A stretch of 64,000 bases of DNA from an uncultured Gilliamella sp. (lineage in GTDB: Bacteria > Pseudomonadota > Gammaproteobacteria > Enterobacterales > Orbaceae). Position 1 is the stretch's first letter; every line of letters begins with the position of its first letter. The notes under the pieces were generated by a model. The model did not search any database, had not been told where the DNA came from, and worked only from the letters and a program-made list of their open reading frames with translations. The stretch covers positions 1 through 64,000 of the forward strand of contig CALYPG010000008.1 in NCBI GenBank assembly GCA_945271295.1, written 5' to 3'. Shown piece by piece: positions 19,859 through 31,179 of this stretch. The position numbers and the translations under genes were made by a program.

Positions 19859-20623
19859 TTAGACTACTTTCCGTGTTTCAATAATCATCATATCAGTGGT
19901 AAAAGAACCATCTGGCTGTAATTCAAAATAGGTTTTAGTATCTTTTGCGGCTGTTAGTTGATACGCCTTAATTGCTTCGACTAAAACATCTGGTGTTCGC
20001 ATGCGTTTAACCCATGTATCAAAAGAAAGGGTTAACCGATGGCGCTCAAGATTATCAATAGTAAAACCTGCCTCAGTCAAAAATGTCATCCATTCACCGG
20101 GAGTATAATCACGAACATGTGAAGTATCTCTTAATGCCTCAATGGTTTGTAACCAAATATCTAAAACAGGATGCCCTGGCGAAACCACATCCATAATAAT
20201 CAATTTACCATTTGCTTTGCAGACTCGATGCAGTTCGCGTAAGCTTTGCCCAACATCATGCCAATGGTGAGCTGAATAGCGGCTAGCAATAATATCAAAT
20301 TGATTATTCGTAAAAGGTTGCTGTTCGGCATAACCTTGTTTGGTAGCAAGATTTAATAAACCCCGTTCTTGAGCTGTTTTGGCAACAACTGACAACATCT
20401 CATCAGCAAGATCATAGGCGGTGACACTTTTAACATGTTTGGCCGCAATAAAACTGACATGCCCAGCGCCACATCCCATATCCAGTAAGTTAGCATCAGG
20501 ATAATGGGCGAGTAACTTGGATAAATATTCAAGATCGGGGCCTTGAGCGTGAACTTTACTGGTTAAATAAGCATTAGCTTGTTCACCAAACTGCTGTTTA
20601 ACATTATCGTGATGTGTGGTCAT
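19859..20623 (-). CDS. yafE: SAM-dependent methyltransferase YafE
   Basis: A class I methyltransferase of 254 residues from the ATG at 20623, which has an AGGA ribosome site seven bases upstream. SAM-binding motif I LLDMGCGAGHVSFIAA, motif II VTAYDLADEML and the conserved SRYSAHHWHDV and DVVSPGHPVLDIWLQT blocks match E. coli YafE along its length. The substrate is not established. It follows leuD by about 45 bases on the same strand and may be read through from the leu operon. Confidence 0.88.
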   Translation of the reverse strand: MTTHHDNVKQQFGEQANAYLTSKVHAQGPDLEYLSKLLAHYPDANLLDMGCGAGHVSFIAAKHVKSVTAYDLADEMLSVVAKTAQERGLLNLATKQGYAEQQPFTNNQFDIIASRYSAHHWHDVGQSLRELHRVCKANGKLIIMDVVSPGHPVLDIWLQTIEALRDTSHVRDYTPGEWMTFLTEAGFTIDNLERHRLTLSFDTWVKRMRTPDVLVEAIKAYQLTAAKDTKTYFELQPDGSFTTDMMIIETRKVV

Positions 20624-20668
20624 TAATATATCCTGTAGTTGGGTGCGGTTAGGCACCCTAAGTTAAGA

Positions 20669-21271
20669 TTAGGCTAAAAATGTTGGTATTTTATGTTCAA
20701 AAGCACTAATGGCATCTTCATGCTGTAAGGTTAAACCAATATTATCTAAACCATTTAATAAACAATGACGTTTGAACGAATCAATTTTAAATGAATATTG
20801 CTTATCGCCGGCGATAACGACTTCATTTACTAAATCAATAGTAAATTCGATGCCTTCATTTGCTTCAACTAGCTTAAACAGTTCATCCACATCTTCTTCT
20901 GACAAGTTAACTAATAATAATTGATTATTAAAGGAATTATTGTAGAAAATATCGGCGAAACTGGAACCAATAATGGTTTTAAAACCATAATCAGCTAGAG
21001 CCCAAGGCGCATGTTCACGTGATGAACCACATCCAAAATTCTCACGTGCTAATAAAATACTGGCACCTTTGTAACGAGGTTTATTTAACACAAATTCAGG
21101 ATTTGGTTTTTCGCCCGCATCATCCAGAAAACGCCATTCATGAAACGCATGCTTACCAAAACCAGTCCGTGTGACTTTTTGTAAAAACTGCTTAGGAATA
21201 ATGGCATCAGTATCAACATTAGCCGCATCTAAAGGAACGACTAATCCGGTGTGTTTTGTAAATTTAGCCAT
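20669..21271 (-). CDS. leuD: 3-isopropylmalate dehydratase small subunit
   Basis: The 200-residue LeuD contributes the swivel domain of isopropylmalate isomerase. Family motifs seen are [20 protein letters not shown] near the start, [21 protein letters not shown] in the middle and [15 protein letters not shown]. With LeuC it interconverts 2- and 3-isopropylmalate. The gene starts 11 bases after the leuC stop. Confidence 0.97.
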   Translation of the reverse strand: MAKFTKHTGLVVPLDAANVDTDAIIPKQFLQKVTRTGFGKHAFHEWRFLDDAGEKPNPEFVLNKPRYKGASILLARENFGCGSSREHAPWALADYGFKTIIGSSFADIFYNNSFNNQLLLVNLSEEDVDELFKLVEANEGIEFTIDLVNEVVIAGDKQYSFKIDSFKRHCLLNGLDNIGLTLQHEDAISAFEHKIPTFLA

Positions 21272-21282
21272 GACTTGTCTCC

Positions 21283-22683
21283 TTAAAATGGTTTACGAAT
21301 ATCAGTAAAATGACCAGTGATAGCTGCAGCTGCTGCCATAGCTGGACTCACTAAATGGGTTCTGGCATCACGACCTTGTCGACCTTCAAAATTACGGTTA
21401 CTGGTTGATGCACAGCGATCGCCTGGTGCCAATTTATCATCATTCATCGCTAAACACATAGAGCAGCCGGGTAAGCGCCATTCAAAACCTGCTTCGGTAA
21501 AAATTTTATCGAGGCCTTCCGCTTCAGCTTGTACTCTCACTGGCCCAGAACCGGGAACCACTAAAGCTTGCACACCGTCTGCTATTTTACGGCCTTTAGC
21601 GACTTTGGCGGCGGCACGTAAATCTTCAATTCTAGAGTTGGTACATGAACCAATAAACACTTTATTGATTTTAATATCAGTCATTTTGGTACCCGCAGTC
21701 AATCCCATATAAGTTAATGCACGTTCAGCAGAGTGTTTTTCAATTGGATCGGCAAAATCATTCGGATTGGGCACCGTGGCATCAATTGAGGTCACTTGAC
21801 CAGGATTGGTGCCCCAAGTTACTTGTGGTGCAATATCTTTACCTTGTAAAGTAACCACTTTATCAAAATGCGCACCATCATCTGTTTTTAAGGTTTTCCA
21901 GTAGGCTACCGCTTCCTCAAAATCCTTACCTTTTGGTGAGAATTGACGACCTTTTAAATATTCAAAGGTCACTTCGTCTGGCGCTATAATGCCTGCCTTA
22001 GCCCCCATTTCGATCGCCATATTACACAAGGTCATTCGGCCTTCCATTGATAATGAACAAATTGCCTCACCACAAAATTCGACCACATATCCAGTACCAC
22101 CAGCACTGGTCGTTTTGCCGATAATGGCCAAAATAATATCTTTAGCAGTAATGCCGTCCGCTACCTGTCCTATGACTTCAATTTTCATGGTTTTAGCACG
22201 ACCTTGTTTCAACGTTTGGGTGGCAAGTACATGTTCAACTTCTGAAGTACCAATACCAAATGCTAAAGCCCCAAAGGCACCATGGGTAGCGGTATGTGAA
22301 TCACCACATACAATGGTCATTCCCGGTAAAGTCATACCTTGTTCCGGACCTACTACATGGACAATACCGCGTAATGGGCTTTGTAAACCATATAGTGACA
22401 CGCCAAACTCTTTCGCATTTTTAGCCAGTTCGGTTAATTGAATACGCGCCATTTCGCTACAGGCACTCAAATCATTACTTTTGGTTGAAGTATTATGATC
22501 CATGGTTGCAAATGTTTTATGCGGTTGACGCACTTTGCGGTTCATCGCTCGTAAACCATCAAAAGCTTGTGGCGAAGTGACTTCATGCACTAAATGGCGA
22601 TCAATATATAAAATGGGCGTTTCGTTGGGTGCTTCATAAACAACGTGCGCATCATATAATTTTTGATACAGTGTTTTTGACAT
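21283..22683 (-). CDS. leuC: 3-isopropylmalate dehydratase large subunit
   Basis: A 466-residue aconitase-family protein carrying the 4Fe-4S cluster ligands: [14 protein letters not shown] (first cysteine) and GCSMCLAMN (CxxC) near the C-terminus. The [20 protein letters not shown] substrate region is intact. It forms isopropylmalate isomerase with LeuD. Its ribosome site AAAAAGGA is strong, but a 145-base gap separates it from leuB, unusually long for this operon. Confidence 0.97.
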   Translation of the reverse strand: MSKTLYQKLYDAHVVYEAPNETPILYIDRHLVHEVTSPQAFDGLRAMNRKVRQPHKTFATMDHNTSTKSNDLSACSEMARIQLTELAKNAKEFGVSLYGLQSPLRGIVHVVGPEQGMTLPGMTIVCGDSHTATHGAFGALAFGIGTSEVEHVLATQTLKQGRAKTMKIEVIGQVADGITAKDIILAIIGKTTSAGGTGYVVEFCGEAICSLSMEGRMTLCNMAIEMGAKAGIIAPDEVTFEYLKGRQFSPKGKDFEEAVAYWKTLKTDDGAHFDKVVTLQGKDIAPQVTWGTNPGQVTSIDATVPNPNDFADPIEKHSAERALTYMGLTAGTKMTDIKINKVFIGSCTNSRIEDLRAAAKVAKGRKIADGVQALVVPGSGPVRVQAEAEGLDKIFTEAGFEWRLPGCSMCLAMNDDKLAPGDRCASTSNRNFEGRQGRDARTHLVSPAMAAAAAITGHFTDIRKPF

Positions 22684-22828
22684 TGCAGATTCCTTTTTAT
22701 TTTATAACTGGAACTGATGACGAAGGACTATGGCATCATTTTCCCAGCTAGATAGTTTGACCAACAGCGATGAATTAATTGCCGGTAGAATATATTCCTC
22801 TATTAAATGGTCAATACTATCAACACTA

Positions 22829-23917
<1,089 letters not shown>

Positions 23918-23969
23918 TTAACAATTTAAATTATTTTAAGTATTGTATTATTAAATTAATGCAACACTA

Positions 23970-25517
23970 TTATTCATGATGTAATTTTTGCTTTTCTTGA
24001 GAGACCAAATTCGCTCTATACACATTATTTAAGACATTAATCAAAGCTAGAGCCGATGAGTGGACAATATCTGTGGCTAAGCCAACACCATGGAATTTAC
24101 GGCCTTTATATTCAGCAACAATATCCACTTGTCCTAAAGCATTTTCACCTTGTCCTTTAGCGGCTAATTGATATTTTACAATGGAGATTGGCTCACCAGT
24201 AATACGATTTATAGCTTGATAAACCGCATCAACTGGTCCGTTGCCGGTTGCGGCATCCGAGAACTTTTGATCGCCAATTAATAAGCTTACTGAGGCGGTT
24301 GATACCACAGTTGATCCTGATTGAACATTGAAATAATCTAAAACATAGTGATCTTTTTCATCTTTTAATTGATTGATAAAAATTAGCGCTTCTAAATCAT
24401 AATCAAACACTTGCCCTTTTTTATCAGCTAATTCTAAAAATGCTTCATACACTTGATCTAAATTATAATCGTTGTCATGATAACCTAACTCTTCTAAACG
24501 ATGTTTAACCGCCGCTCGCCCAGAACGTGAAGTTAAATTTAATTGAATTTGATTTAAGCCAATTGATTCTGGCGTCATGATTTCGTATGTTTCGCGGTTT
24601 TTTAATACTCCATCTTGGTGAATACCCGATGAGTGAGCAAAGGCATTACTACCAATAACCGCTTTATTGGCAGGAATGGGCATATTGGTAATTTGGCTAA
24701 CAATTTGGCTGGTACGGTAAATTTCTTGATGATTAATATTGGTGTGGACATTTAAAATATTTTGGCGGACTTTGATGGCCATGATCACTTCTTCTAAAGC
24801 GGTATTGCCTGCGCGTTCACCCAATCCGTTCATTGCGCCTTCAACTTGCCTTGCGCCTTCTTGGATAGCACTAATTGAATTTGCCACCGACATGCCTAAA
24901 TCATCATGGCAATGCACTGAAATAATCGCTTTATCAATATTTGGCACCCGTTCAAATAAAGTACGGATAATACCACCGAATTGATAAGGCACGGTATAAC
25001 CGACAGTATCAGGAATATTGATAGTCGTCGCTCCTGCTTTGATTGCGGCTTCTACTATTTGACATAAATGATCAATTGGGGTACGACCGGCATCCTCGCA
25101 AGAGAATTCAACATCATCAGTATAATTACGCGCCCGTTTAACACAATGAATCGCTCTTTCAACCACATCCTCAAATGTCATTTTCAATTTATCTTTAACA
25201 TGTAAGTTAGAAGTGGCCATAAAAGTATGGATACGGAATTGATCAGCAACTTTTAATGCTTCAGCGGCAACATCAATATCTTTATCGATACAACGGGACA
25301 GCGCACAAACCCGACTATCTTTTATGGTTTTGGCAATAGTTTGTACCGACTCAAAATCACCCGGAGAAGAAATGGGAAAACCGACTTCCATAACATCAAC
25401 GTGCATTCTTTCTAATGCTAAAGCTATTTGTAACTTTTCTTTGACACTTAAACTTGCCTGCAATGCCTGTTCGCCATCACGTAATGTGGTATCAAAAATT
25501 ATGACTTGATCGCTCAT
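23970..25517 (-). CDS. leuA: 2-isopropylmalate synthase
   Basis: This 515-residue enzyme condenses acetyl-CoA with ketoisovalerate, the first committed step of leucine synthesis. The HMGL-like barrel carries [18 protein letters not shown], the metal-binding [14 protein letters not shown] and [14 protein letters not shown]. The C-terminal regulatory domain (from about residue 390) with [17 protein letters not shown] should bind leucine for feedback inhibition. It is preceded by an attenuator and a leader peptide. Confidence 0.97.
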   Translation of the reverse strand: MSDQVIIFDTTLRDGEQALQASLSVKEKLQIALALERMHVDVMEVGFPISSPGDFESVQTIAKTIKDSRVCALSRCIDKDIDVAAEALKVADQFRIHTFMATSNLHVKDKLKMTFEDVVERAIHCVKRARNYTDDVEFSCEDAGRTPIDHLCQIVEAAIKAGATTINIPDTVGYTVPYQFGGIIRTLFERVPNIDKAIISVHCHDDLGMSVANSISAIQEGARQVEGAMNGLGERAGNTALEEVIMAIKVRQNILNVHTNINHQEIYRTSQIVSQITNMPIPANKAVIGSNAFAHSSGIHQDGVLKNRETYEIMTPESIGLNQIQLNLTSRSGRAAVKHRLEELGYHDNDYNLDQVYEAFLELADKKGQVFDYDLEALIFINQLKDEKDHYVLDYFNVQSGSTVVSTASVSLLIGDQKFSDAATGNGPVDAVYQAINRITGEPISIVKYQLAAKGQGENALGQVDIVAEYKGRKFHGVGLATDIVHSSALALINVLNNVYRANLVSQEKQKLHHE

Positions 25518-25561
25518 TGTTATTCCTTTTTATATTGGCGCTTACGCGGTATTTCATGCCT

Positions 25562-25600
25562 TAAAAACAAAAAACCCGCACTTTAGCGCGGGTTCTTGTT
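25562..25600 (-). terminator. Leucine operon attenuator (terminator hairpin)
   Basis: On the minus strand, AACCCGC (25594-25588) pairs with GCGGGTT (25579-25573) and is followed by TTTTTTGTTTTT. It lies between leuL and leuA, so when the ribosome completes leuL with leucine plentiful this hairpin should stop transcription before leuA. Confidence 0.9.
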
Positions 25601-25630
25601 AATTTGTTGAGTTGCTCTAAAACTATCACT

Positions 25631-25708
25631 TTACTCCACACACAAGCTATCCGCGCAAAAAGATGCGAGGAGGAGACTGAGGCGGAGAGTAAATAAGTTA
25701 ATCAACAT
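25631..25708 (-). CDS. leuL: leu operon leader peptide LeuL
   Basis: A 25-codon ORF on the minus strand starts at ATG 25708 and reads MLINLFTLRLSLLLASFCAD then five more residues to a TAA at 25631. Eight leucines include a run of three CTC codons and two further CTC codons just before it. CTC is uncommon in this AT-rich genome, which is how leu attenuators sense charged tRNA-Leu. Its place upstream of a GC-rich terminator and leuA confirms the role. It is too short for standard ORF finding. Confidence 0.88.
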   Translation of the reverse strand: MLINLFTLRLSLLLASFCADSLCVE

Positions 25709-25971
25709 GCAAATCTCTAATTTGTGTAAAAGATAATATTAAATTGATGATATTTTTACCAAATGATATTAGTTGTGTCAATGATTATTTATTAATAGTA
25801 ATAATATATTGCAAATGATAATACTATAAAAGAAACCGTTATTTATTGTGTTATTTACAATAAACCTTATTTGATTGTGGTTTATTATTTAAGGATATAT
25901 ATTGTAATAATAAGTTGAGTGATGCATTTTTCGAATTATAATAAAGTTCCACTATTAACGGAGGCATAATC

Positions 25972-26616
25972 ATGAATATTGTCGAAATTTCACAGCAACG
26001 TTATACCACCAAGCATTATGATAAAACTAAAAAAATTCCAGCTGATAAAATCGAACAACTGTTAACCGTGTTAAGAAATAGTCCTTCATCAGTGAATTCA
26101 CAGCCTTGGCATTTTTTTGTGATTGATAATGAAACAGCCAAAAATAAAATCTTACCAGCAATTGCTGAGTTTAATCACCCACGAGTTGCAGATTCTTCCC
26201 ATACTATCGTCTTTTGTGTTAAAACCCCTTTAGATGATACTCATTTAGTTAATCTCCTTAATCAAGAAGATAAAGATGGTCGCTTACCTTCGGCAGATCT
26301 TAAAAAAGCCCAAGATGAAGGTAGACGTTATTTTGTCAAGCTCAATAGCTCAACGCCTGAAGCGCAACTTTGTTGGGAAAGTAAGCAAGCCTATATTGCA
26401 TTAGGGCAATTATTGTTTGCCGCTGCGGCAATTGGTGTTGATTCTACTGCGGTTGAAGGTTATGACTCAGCGAAAATGGATGAGATTTTAGGTCTTAAAC
26501 AAAAGGGGCTAAAAAGTATCGTGATAGCGACATTAGGTTATCGAGCAGAAAATGATGGTAATGCGCACCGACCAAAATCACGCCTCCCTAAAGAACAGAT
26601 TTTTACTTTTTTATAA
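25972..26616 (+). CDS. nfsB: Oxygen-insensitive NAD(P)H nitroreductase, NfsB type
   Basis: The 214-residue flavoprotein resembles NfsB along its length: RYTTKHYDKTKKIPADKIEQ, the FMN-binding SPSSVNSQPWHFFVI, HTIVFCVKTPLDD, and LGQLLFAAAAIGVDSTAVEG followed by the terminal PKSRLPKEQ. These enzymes reduce nitroaromatics and quinones by two electrons with NAD(P)H. The start follows GGAGGC. A modest AATCCC/GGGATT hairpin just downstream (about 26633-26655) may terminate it. Confidence 0.88.
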   Translation: MNIVEISQQRYTTKHYDKTKKIPADKIEQLLTVLRNSPSSVNSQPWHFFVIDNETAKNKILPAIAEFNHPRVADSSHTIVFCVKTPLDDTHLVNLLNQEDKDGRLPSADLKKAQDEGRRYFVKLNSSTPEAQLCWESKQAYIALGQLLFAAAAIGVDSTAVEGYDSAKMDEILGLKQKGLKSIVIATLGYRAENDGNAHRPKSRLPKEQIFTFL

Positions 26617-26670
26617 ACAAACCAATAATCCCGCCCAGTAATAGGTGGGATTGCTTAAAATGGCTTTATA

Positions 26671-27552
26671 TCATTTCTGATAATAATTTTTATATTGCTT
26701 AAGTTGTTCTTCTAAAGCTTGCTGTTGTTCTGTGGTAAATTCTTCATAAAAAAAGAAATAACTATAATTTTTTAGCAAGGAAAATAAATAACCATCTGGA
26801 ACCTTCTCAATTTTATAAAATTCAGTATATTTTATAGAAGAAACGGATATTTTTAGCTTAAAAATAAATTCTATACGGTCATCATAAAAAATACAGGTCA
26901 TATTGCGAAAGCACTCATTTAATGATGCAACAAAATTTTTTGCAGTTTTTTTTGCATAATTAATAATCATTATAAAGAAAAGAAAAGAAAGATATAAAAG
27001 TACTGCAGATAAAGTTATTGCAGCTGAAAGAAGATTATTATTTATAACAACATACAATATACAAAAAAATAATAAGAAAACAGATAAAATTAAATAGTTT
27101 TTTTTGGTATTTTTTAATTGATTACGAAGAAGAGAATAAACACGATTATAGTCAACCACGTAATCTGCAATTGTTGCTATTCTCGGTTCTTGGTTTTTAC
27201 CCAAATAGGAAGTTAAATATTTTTTGACGACCACTAAATCAGCAGGTTTAAACAGATCAAAACTCAGAAAATCAAATAGCATATTATTGCTAAAAAGGAT
27301 AAAACCATTTTTGGCTTCTTGTATTTGAAAAAGCTGTGAATAATAAAAAGTGTTCACTTCATTTTTATCTTTATTTAGCTTTACCATTTTTTCATTATCA
27401 AAAGTAAAGGTGAAATTACGCATATTATTAGCGATTGAATCATCTAATTTTTGTGTAAAATCATCATCCAAACTGCCCCATCGAGCATAATAAGAATCTA
27501 TCAAATATTGTCGATCGATATGACAATCAACTGTAATTTGTTCATTATTCAT
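26671..27552 (-). CDS. YcxB-like membrane protein of unknown function
   Basis: The protein has 293 residues from the ATG at 27552, which has GGGAG five bases upstream; an in-frame TTG four codons earlier is less likely. Two adjacent hydrophobic helices (about residues 158-205) separate a soluble N-terminal half from a C-terminal part (CIFYDDRIEFIFKLKISVSS, then YKIEKVPDGYLF and a glutamine-rich tail) that looks like the YcxB-like domain. That domain is usually found repeated on either side of such a helix pair. No function is established and it stands alone, convergent with nfsB. Confidence 0.6.
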   Translation of the reverse strand: MNNEQITVDCHIDRQYLIDSYYARWGSLDDDFTQKLDDSIANNMRNFTFTFDNEKMVKLNKDKNEVNTFYYSQLFQIQEAKNGFILFSNNMLFDFLSFDLFKPADLVVVKKYLTSYLGKNQEPRIATIADYVVDYNRVYSLLRNQLKNTKKNYLILSVFLLFFCILYVVINNNLLSAAITLSAVLLYLSFLFFIMIINYAKKTAKNFVASLNECFRNMTCIFYDDRIEFIFKLKISVSSIKYTEFYKIEKVPDGYLFSLLKNYSYFFFYEEFTTEQQQALEEQLKQYKNYYQK

Positions 27553-27599
27553 CAGAGCTCCCAAAAAATGACATATATAAATAAAAAAACTATCAAATT

Positions 27600-27791
27600 T
27601 ATTTAATATTAAGCATACACGAAACTAATTAAACTGTATGTAATAAAATTTAATAATAATTAAGATTTCAAACGAATTCGAGAAATAACCCTAGACCCAT
27701 TTCTCAGAATCGTTACAATATAGCCCATCAATAAATATAGCAAATCATTACTGCTTTGCTATTGGTTAACAAAAAAACAAGTAAGGTTTTT
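27600..27791 (+). promoter_or_regulatory. ettA upstream region with two small hairpins
   Basis: The gap before ettA contains GAGAAAT / ATTTCTC (about 27679-27704), extendable by flanking ATTC/GAAT bases, and AGCAAA / TTTGCT closer to the gene. Neither is followed by a U tract. They may be structured 5'-leader elements, but no specific regulator is suggested. Confidence 0.35.
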
Positions 27792-29459
27792 ATGGCGCAA
27801 TATGTTTATACCATGAATAGAGTTGGGAAAATTGTTCCTCCTAAACGCTATATTTTAAAAGATATTTCTTTGAGTTTTTTCCCAGGTGCCAAAATTGGGG
27901 TGCTGGGTTTAAATGGGGCAGGTAAATCCACTTTATTACGCATAATGGCTGGTGTGGATACTGAGATTGAAGGTGAAGCTCGACCACAGCCTGATATTAA
28001 AATTGGTTATTTACCTCAAGAACCAAAACTTGATCCTAAACAGACTGTGCGGGAAGCGGTTGAACAAGCGGTAGGTGATGCCAAACAAGCACTTGCGCGT
28101 TTAGATGAGGTTTATGCTGCTTATGCCGATCCTGATGCTGATTTTGATAAGTTAGCCAAAGAGCAAGCTGAACTTGAAGCCATTATTCAAGCGCAAGATG
28201 CCCATAACTTAGATAATCAACTGGAACGGGCCGCGGATGCATTACGTTTACCAGATTGGGATGCCAAAATTGAAACACTCTCTGGTGGTGAACGCCGCCG
28301 TGTAGCAATTTGTCAATTATTGCTTGAAAAACCGGATATGTTATTAATCGACGAACCGACTAACCATTTAGATGCAGAATCGGTAGCATGGTTGGAACGT
28401 TTTTTACATGATTATGAAGGCACCGTTGTCGCCGTAACCCATGACCGCTACTTTTTAGATAATGTTGCGGGTTGGATTTTAGAACTTGACCGTGGTGAAG
28501 GTATTCCTTGGGAAGGTAACTATTCATCTTGGTTAGAGCAAAAAGATCAGCGTTTAGCACAAGAAGCGGCAACCGAATCTGCACGGCGTAAATCGATTGA
28601 AAAAGAACTCGAATGGGTGCGTCAAAATCCGAAAGGTCGCCAAGCGAAGAGCAAAGCTCGTTTAGCGCGTTTTGAAGAGTTAAATAGCAACGATTACCAA
28701 AAACGTAATGAAACTAACGAACTGTTTATTCCACCAGGGCAACGTTTGGGTGATAAAGTGATTGAAGTGAGTAACCTCACTAAATCCTATGGAGATAGAA
28801 TACTAATTGATAATCTTTCGTTTAGTATTCCCAAAGGCGCGATTGTTGGGATTATTGGTCCTAATGGTGCCGGTAAATCGACTTTATTTAGAATGTTATC
28901 TGGTAAAGAGCAACCCGATTCAGGCACGATTACTTTAGGTGATACCGTACAATTAGCGTCAGTTGATCAGTTCCGTGACAGTATGGATGATAGCAAGACT
29001 GTTTGGGACGAAATCTCCAATGGTCAAGATATTATGCGTATCGGTAATTTTGAAATCCCAAGCCGTGCTTATGTTGGACGCTTTAACTTTAAAGGTGTTG
29101 ATCAACAAAAACGTGTGGGTGAACTGTCTGGCGGTGAACGTGGGCGGGTACATTTAGCTAAATTATTACAAGTTGGTGGTAACGTATTATTACTCGACGA
29201 ACCGACCAATGATTTAGATGTTGAAACCCTGCGGGCACTGGAAAACGCCTTGTTAGAGTTCCCGGGCTGTGCATTAGTGATTTCACATGACCGCTGGTTC
29301 CTAGACCGTATTGCCACTCATATTTTAGATTACCAAGATGAAGGGCATGTTGAGTTCTTTGAAGGTAATTTCACCGAATATGAAGAGTGGAAAAAACGTA
29401 CGCTTGGTGCCGAAGCCTTAGAGCCAAAACGCGCTAAATATAAAAGAATCACCAAATAG
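27792..29459 (+). CDS. ettA: Energy-dependent translational throttle protein EttA (ABC-F)
   Basis: From the ATG at 27792 (MAQYVYTMNRVGK) the product is 555 residues, exactly the E. coli EttA length, and an AAGG site lies upstream. Two ABC domains are present: Walker A GLNGAGKST and GPNGAGKST, signatures LSGGERRR and LSGGERGR, and Walker B LLIDEPTNHLD and LLLDEPTNDLD. The toe and arm insertion and interdomain linker are intact. EttA binds the ribosomal E site and gates the first peptide bond according to ADP/ATP ratio. It is monocistronic, ending at a hairpin terminator. Confidence 0.96.
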   Translation: MAQYVYTMNRVGKIVPPKRYILKDISLSFFPGAKIGVLGLNGAGKSTLLRIMAGVDTEIEGEARPQPDIKIGYLPQEPKLDPKQTVREAVEQAVGDAKQALARLDEVYAAYADPDADFDKLAKEQAELEAIIQAQDAHNLDNQLERAADALRLPDWDAKIETLSGGERRRVAICQLLLEKPDMLLIDEPTNHLDAESVAWLERFLHDYEGTVVAVTHDRYFLDNVAGWILELDRGEGIPWEGNYSSWLEQKDQRLAQEAATESARRKSIEKELEWVRQNPKGRQAKSKARLARFEELNSNDYQKRNETNELFIPPGQRLGDKVIEVSNLTKSYGDRILIDNLSFSIPKGAIVGIIGPNGAGKSTLFRMLSGKEQPDSGTITLGDTVQLASVDQFRDSMDDSKTVWDEISNGQDIMRIGNFEIPSRAYVGRFNFKGVDQQKRVGELSGGERGRVHLAKLLQVGGNVLLLDEPTNDLDVETLRALENALLEFPGCALVISHDRWFLDRIATHILDYQDEGHVEFFEGNFTEYEEWKKRTLGAEALEPKRAKYKRITK

Positions 29460-29473
29460 TTCTGTTCATCAAT

Positions 29474-29505
29474 TGCCGCCGATATCATTCGGCGGAACAT
29501 TTTGT
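29474..29505 (+). terminator. Terminator after ettA
   Basis: CCGCCGA (29477-29483) and TCGGCGG pair across a short loop, followed by AACATTTT. It lies 15 bases after the ettA stop and before the convergent ybjD, so it may act in either direction. Confidence 0.7.
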
Positions 29506-29535
29506 AACTAAATCGTTATTAACAATAAAATGATC

Positions 29536-31164
29536 TTAATCCCAATCTTTGGATACTTTTACCACTTTAGCAAACGTTTCTTTTAATAAAGTTGGAATAG
29601 CATTTGCACCACGGGATTTGGCATCGTCACATACAGCAATAGCTAAATCGGGTTTTGAGCTTTTGTGAATAGCTTTTTGAATGATTTTGGGTACTGACAT
29701 ATCAATATGCTGCACAGTATTATAAGCCACTAATTTATATACATGACTAAATCCATGTTTAAATAAAAAGTTTTCAATGTCACGAGCCGGTAATACGGTT
29801 AAGCAATCATCGGGACTCTTATTTTCAGGACAAAGGGATTGCACGGTTTCAGCATATTTTTTACCAGCCATATCACCATCAGTAATCACATACCAATGAA
29901 TACCCATCTTATTGGCATATTTTATCAGCGGTTTTAACCCGCATTGGGCAAACTCAAGTAGTTGTACCCCTTCAGAACTTAAGTGGTAACCACTTTGTTC
30001 GGCCAGTTCACGCAGTAACCATACTTCCGTTTCTCCTTCAACCAGTAGCCAACAACGGGCAAAGAGTGCAAGGGGGCGACGATAAAGCACATGAAATAAA
30101 ATACGACGACTATCACCTGCACTGAGTGAATTTGGCGCAACATATTTTACGACAATTTGATCGGGCAAACGGATTAAACGATAAATACATTCTAACGGGA
30201 AAAGTGATACAAGATCGCTCGAATTGGAGGTAATAATTTTTTGAGTAGGGAGATGTTTAAGCAAACGAAAGCCAACCGATAAGATAATTGGGTGCAACTG
30301 ACTTTCAGGTTCTTCTAAAATTAAAATTGGCACTGAGCTTTGTGATAATGGATTATCACCTTTGGCGCTCATAATTGAGCCAAAAATGCCTAACAAAGCG
30401 GTGCGCAAATAATCATTATCTAGATTATCAAGTATATTATTAATGCGTTCTAGCGAATCCCAATCTTCACTGCGTGGACTTGTTTTTTTAGCGATTTGCT
30501 TGTAGTGAAAACGGTGCTCATGATCAACAAAATAGTATTCCAATAATGCACGCGCGGCTTGTAAACCCCGATGTAATTCATCTTGACTTAGTTGAGCTGA
30601 ATTTTCTTTTAATTGATTGGAAAGTTGCTGGATATAATATTCGGAGAGCGGTTGATTGGTAATGGGTATATTTTCAGGATTAATTGAATTTTTGAGCGTC
30701 ATGACTGGGTTTAGACTAATTAAAATTGCAATTAATAATTTATGGTTTTCAATATTAAACGGCTTTCCAAAATTATCGATTAATTGATGTTGGGTAACAA
30801 TATTATCATCTTGTTTTTCAGCAGTAATTTGATAAGTAATACGATGTAATTTATCTGGTTCTGACCGATCGCTTACCGCTAATAATGGTTGATATGCTTG
30901 GCTATTGAGTTCATCAAGATGGGATTCACAATAAGTGGTTTTAATACTAATGGTATTACCATAATTTTCGAACTGGTCATGGTAAAAATCTGAATCGATA
31001 AATTGATAAAATTTATTATCCAACGATAACAGTTTTAAAGCACTAATTAAGCTTGATCGCCCCCAGCGATTTTCACCAATTAGTACGCTAGATTTAGCAT
31101 TAAGCTTTAATGATAGTTGGTTTATCCCTTTGAATCCTACAATCTCTATTTGTTCAATAAACAT
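29536..31164 (-). CDS. ybjD: OLD-family ATPase/TOPRIM protein YbjD
   Basis: The 542-residue protein matches E. coli YbjD. The N-terminal ABC-type ATPase has IEIVGFKGINQLSLKL, a Walker A-like GENRWGRSS, and Walker B-like PILILEEPESQLHPI. The C-terminal TOPRIM domain has LLVEGETEVWLL and YVITDGDMAGKKYAETV. OLD nucleases are linked to DNA processing and phage defence, though YbjD's own role is not defined. In the Walker A motif the usual lysine is arginine (CGA codon), which may reduce ATP hydrolysis. It starts 15 bases after the waaP stop, on the same strand. Confidence 0.85.
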   Translation of the reverse strand: MFIEQIEIVGFKGINQLSLKLNAKSSVLIGENRWGRSSLISALKLLSLDNKFYQFIDSDFYHDQFENYGNTISIKTTYCESHLDELNSQAYQPLLAVSDRSEPDKLHRITYQITAEKQDDNIVTQHQLIDNFGKPFNIENHKLLIAILISLNPVMTLKNSINPENIPITNQPLSEYYIQQLSNQLKENSAQLSQDELHRGLQAARALLEYYFVDHEHRFHYKQIAKKTSPRSEDWDSLERINNILDNLDNDYLRTALLGIFGSIMSAKGDNPLSQSSVPILILEEPESQLHPIILSVGFRLLKHLPTQKIITSNSSDLVSLFPLECIYRLIRLPDQIVVKYVAPNSLSAGDSRRILFHVLYRRPLALFARCWLLVEGETEVWLLRELAEQSGYHLSSEGVQLLEFAQCGLKPLIKYANKMGIHWYVITDGDMAGKKYAETVQSLCPENKSPDDCLTVLPARDIENFLFKHGFSHVYKLVAYNTVQHIDMSVPKIIQKAIHKSSKPDLAIAVCDDAKSRGANAIPTLLKETFAKVVKVSKDWD

Positions 31165-31179
31165 AGCATTTCCTTATGG

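Noticed and set aside
25805..25830. AAATGATAATACTATAA stretch upstream of nfsB as a Fur box
   Set aside because: Only one half matches the Fur consensus; the dyad is broken, unlike the site at 36109.
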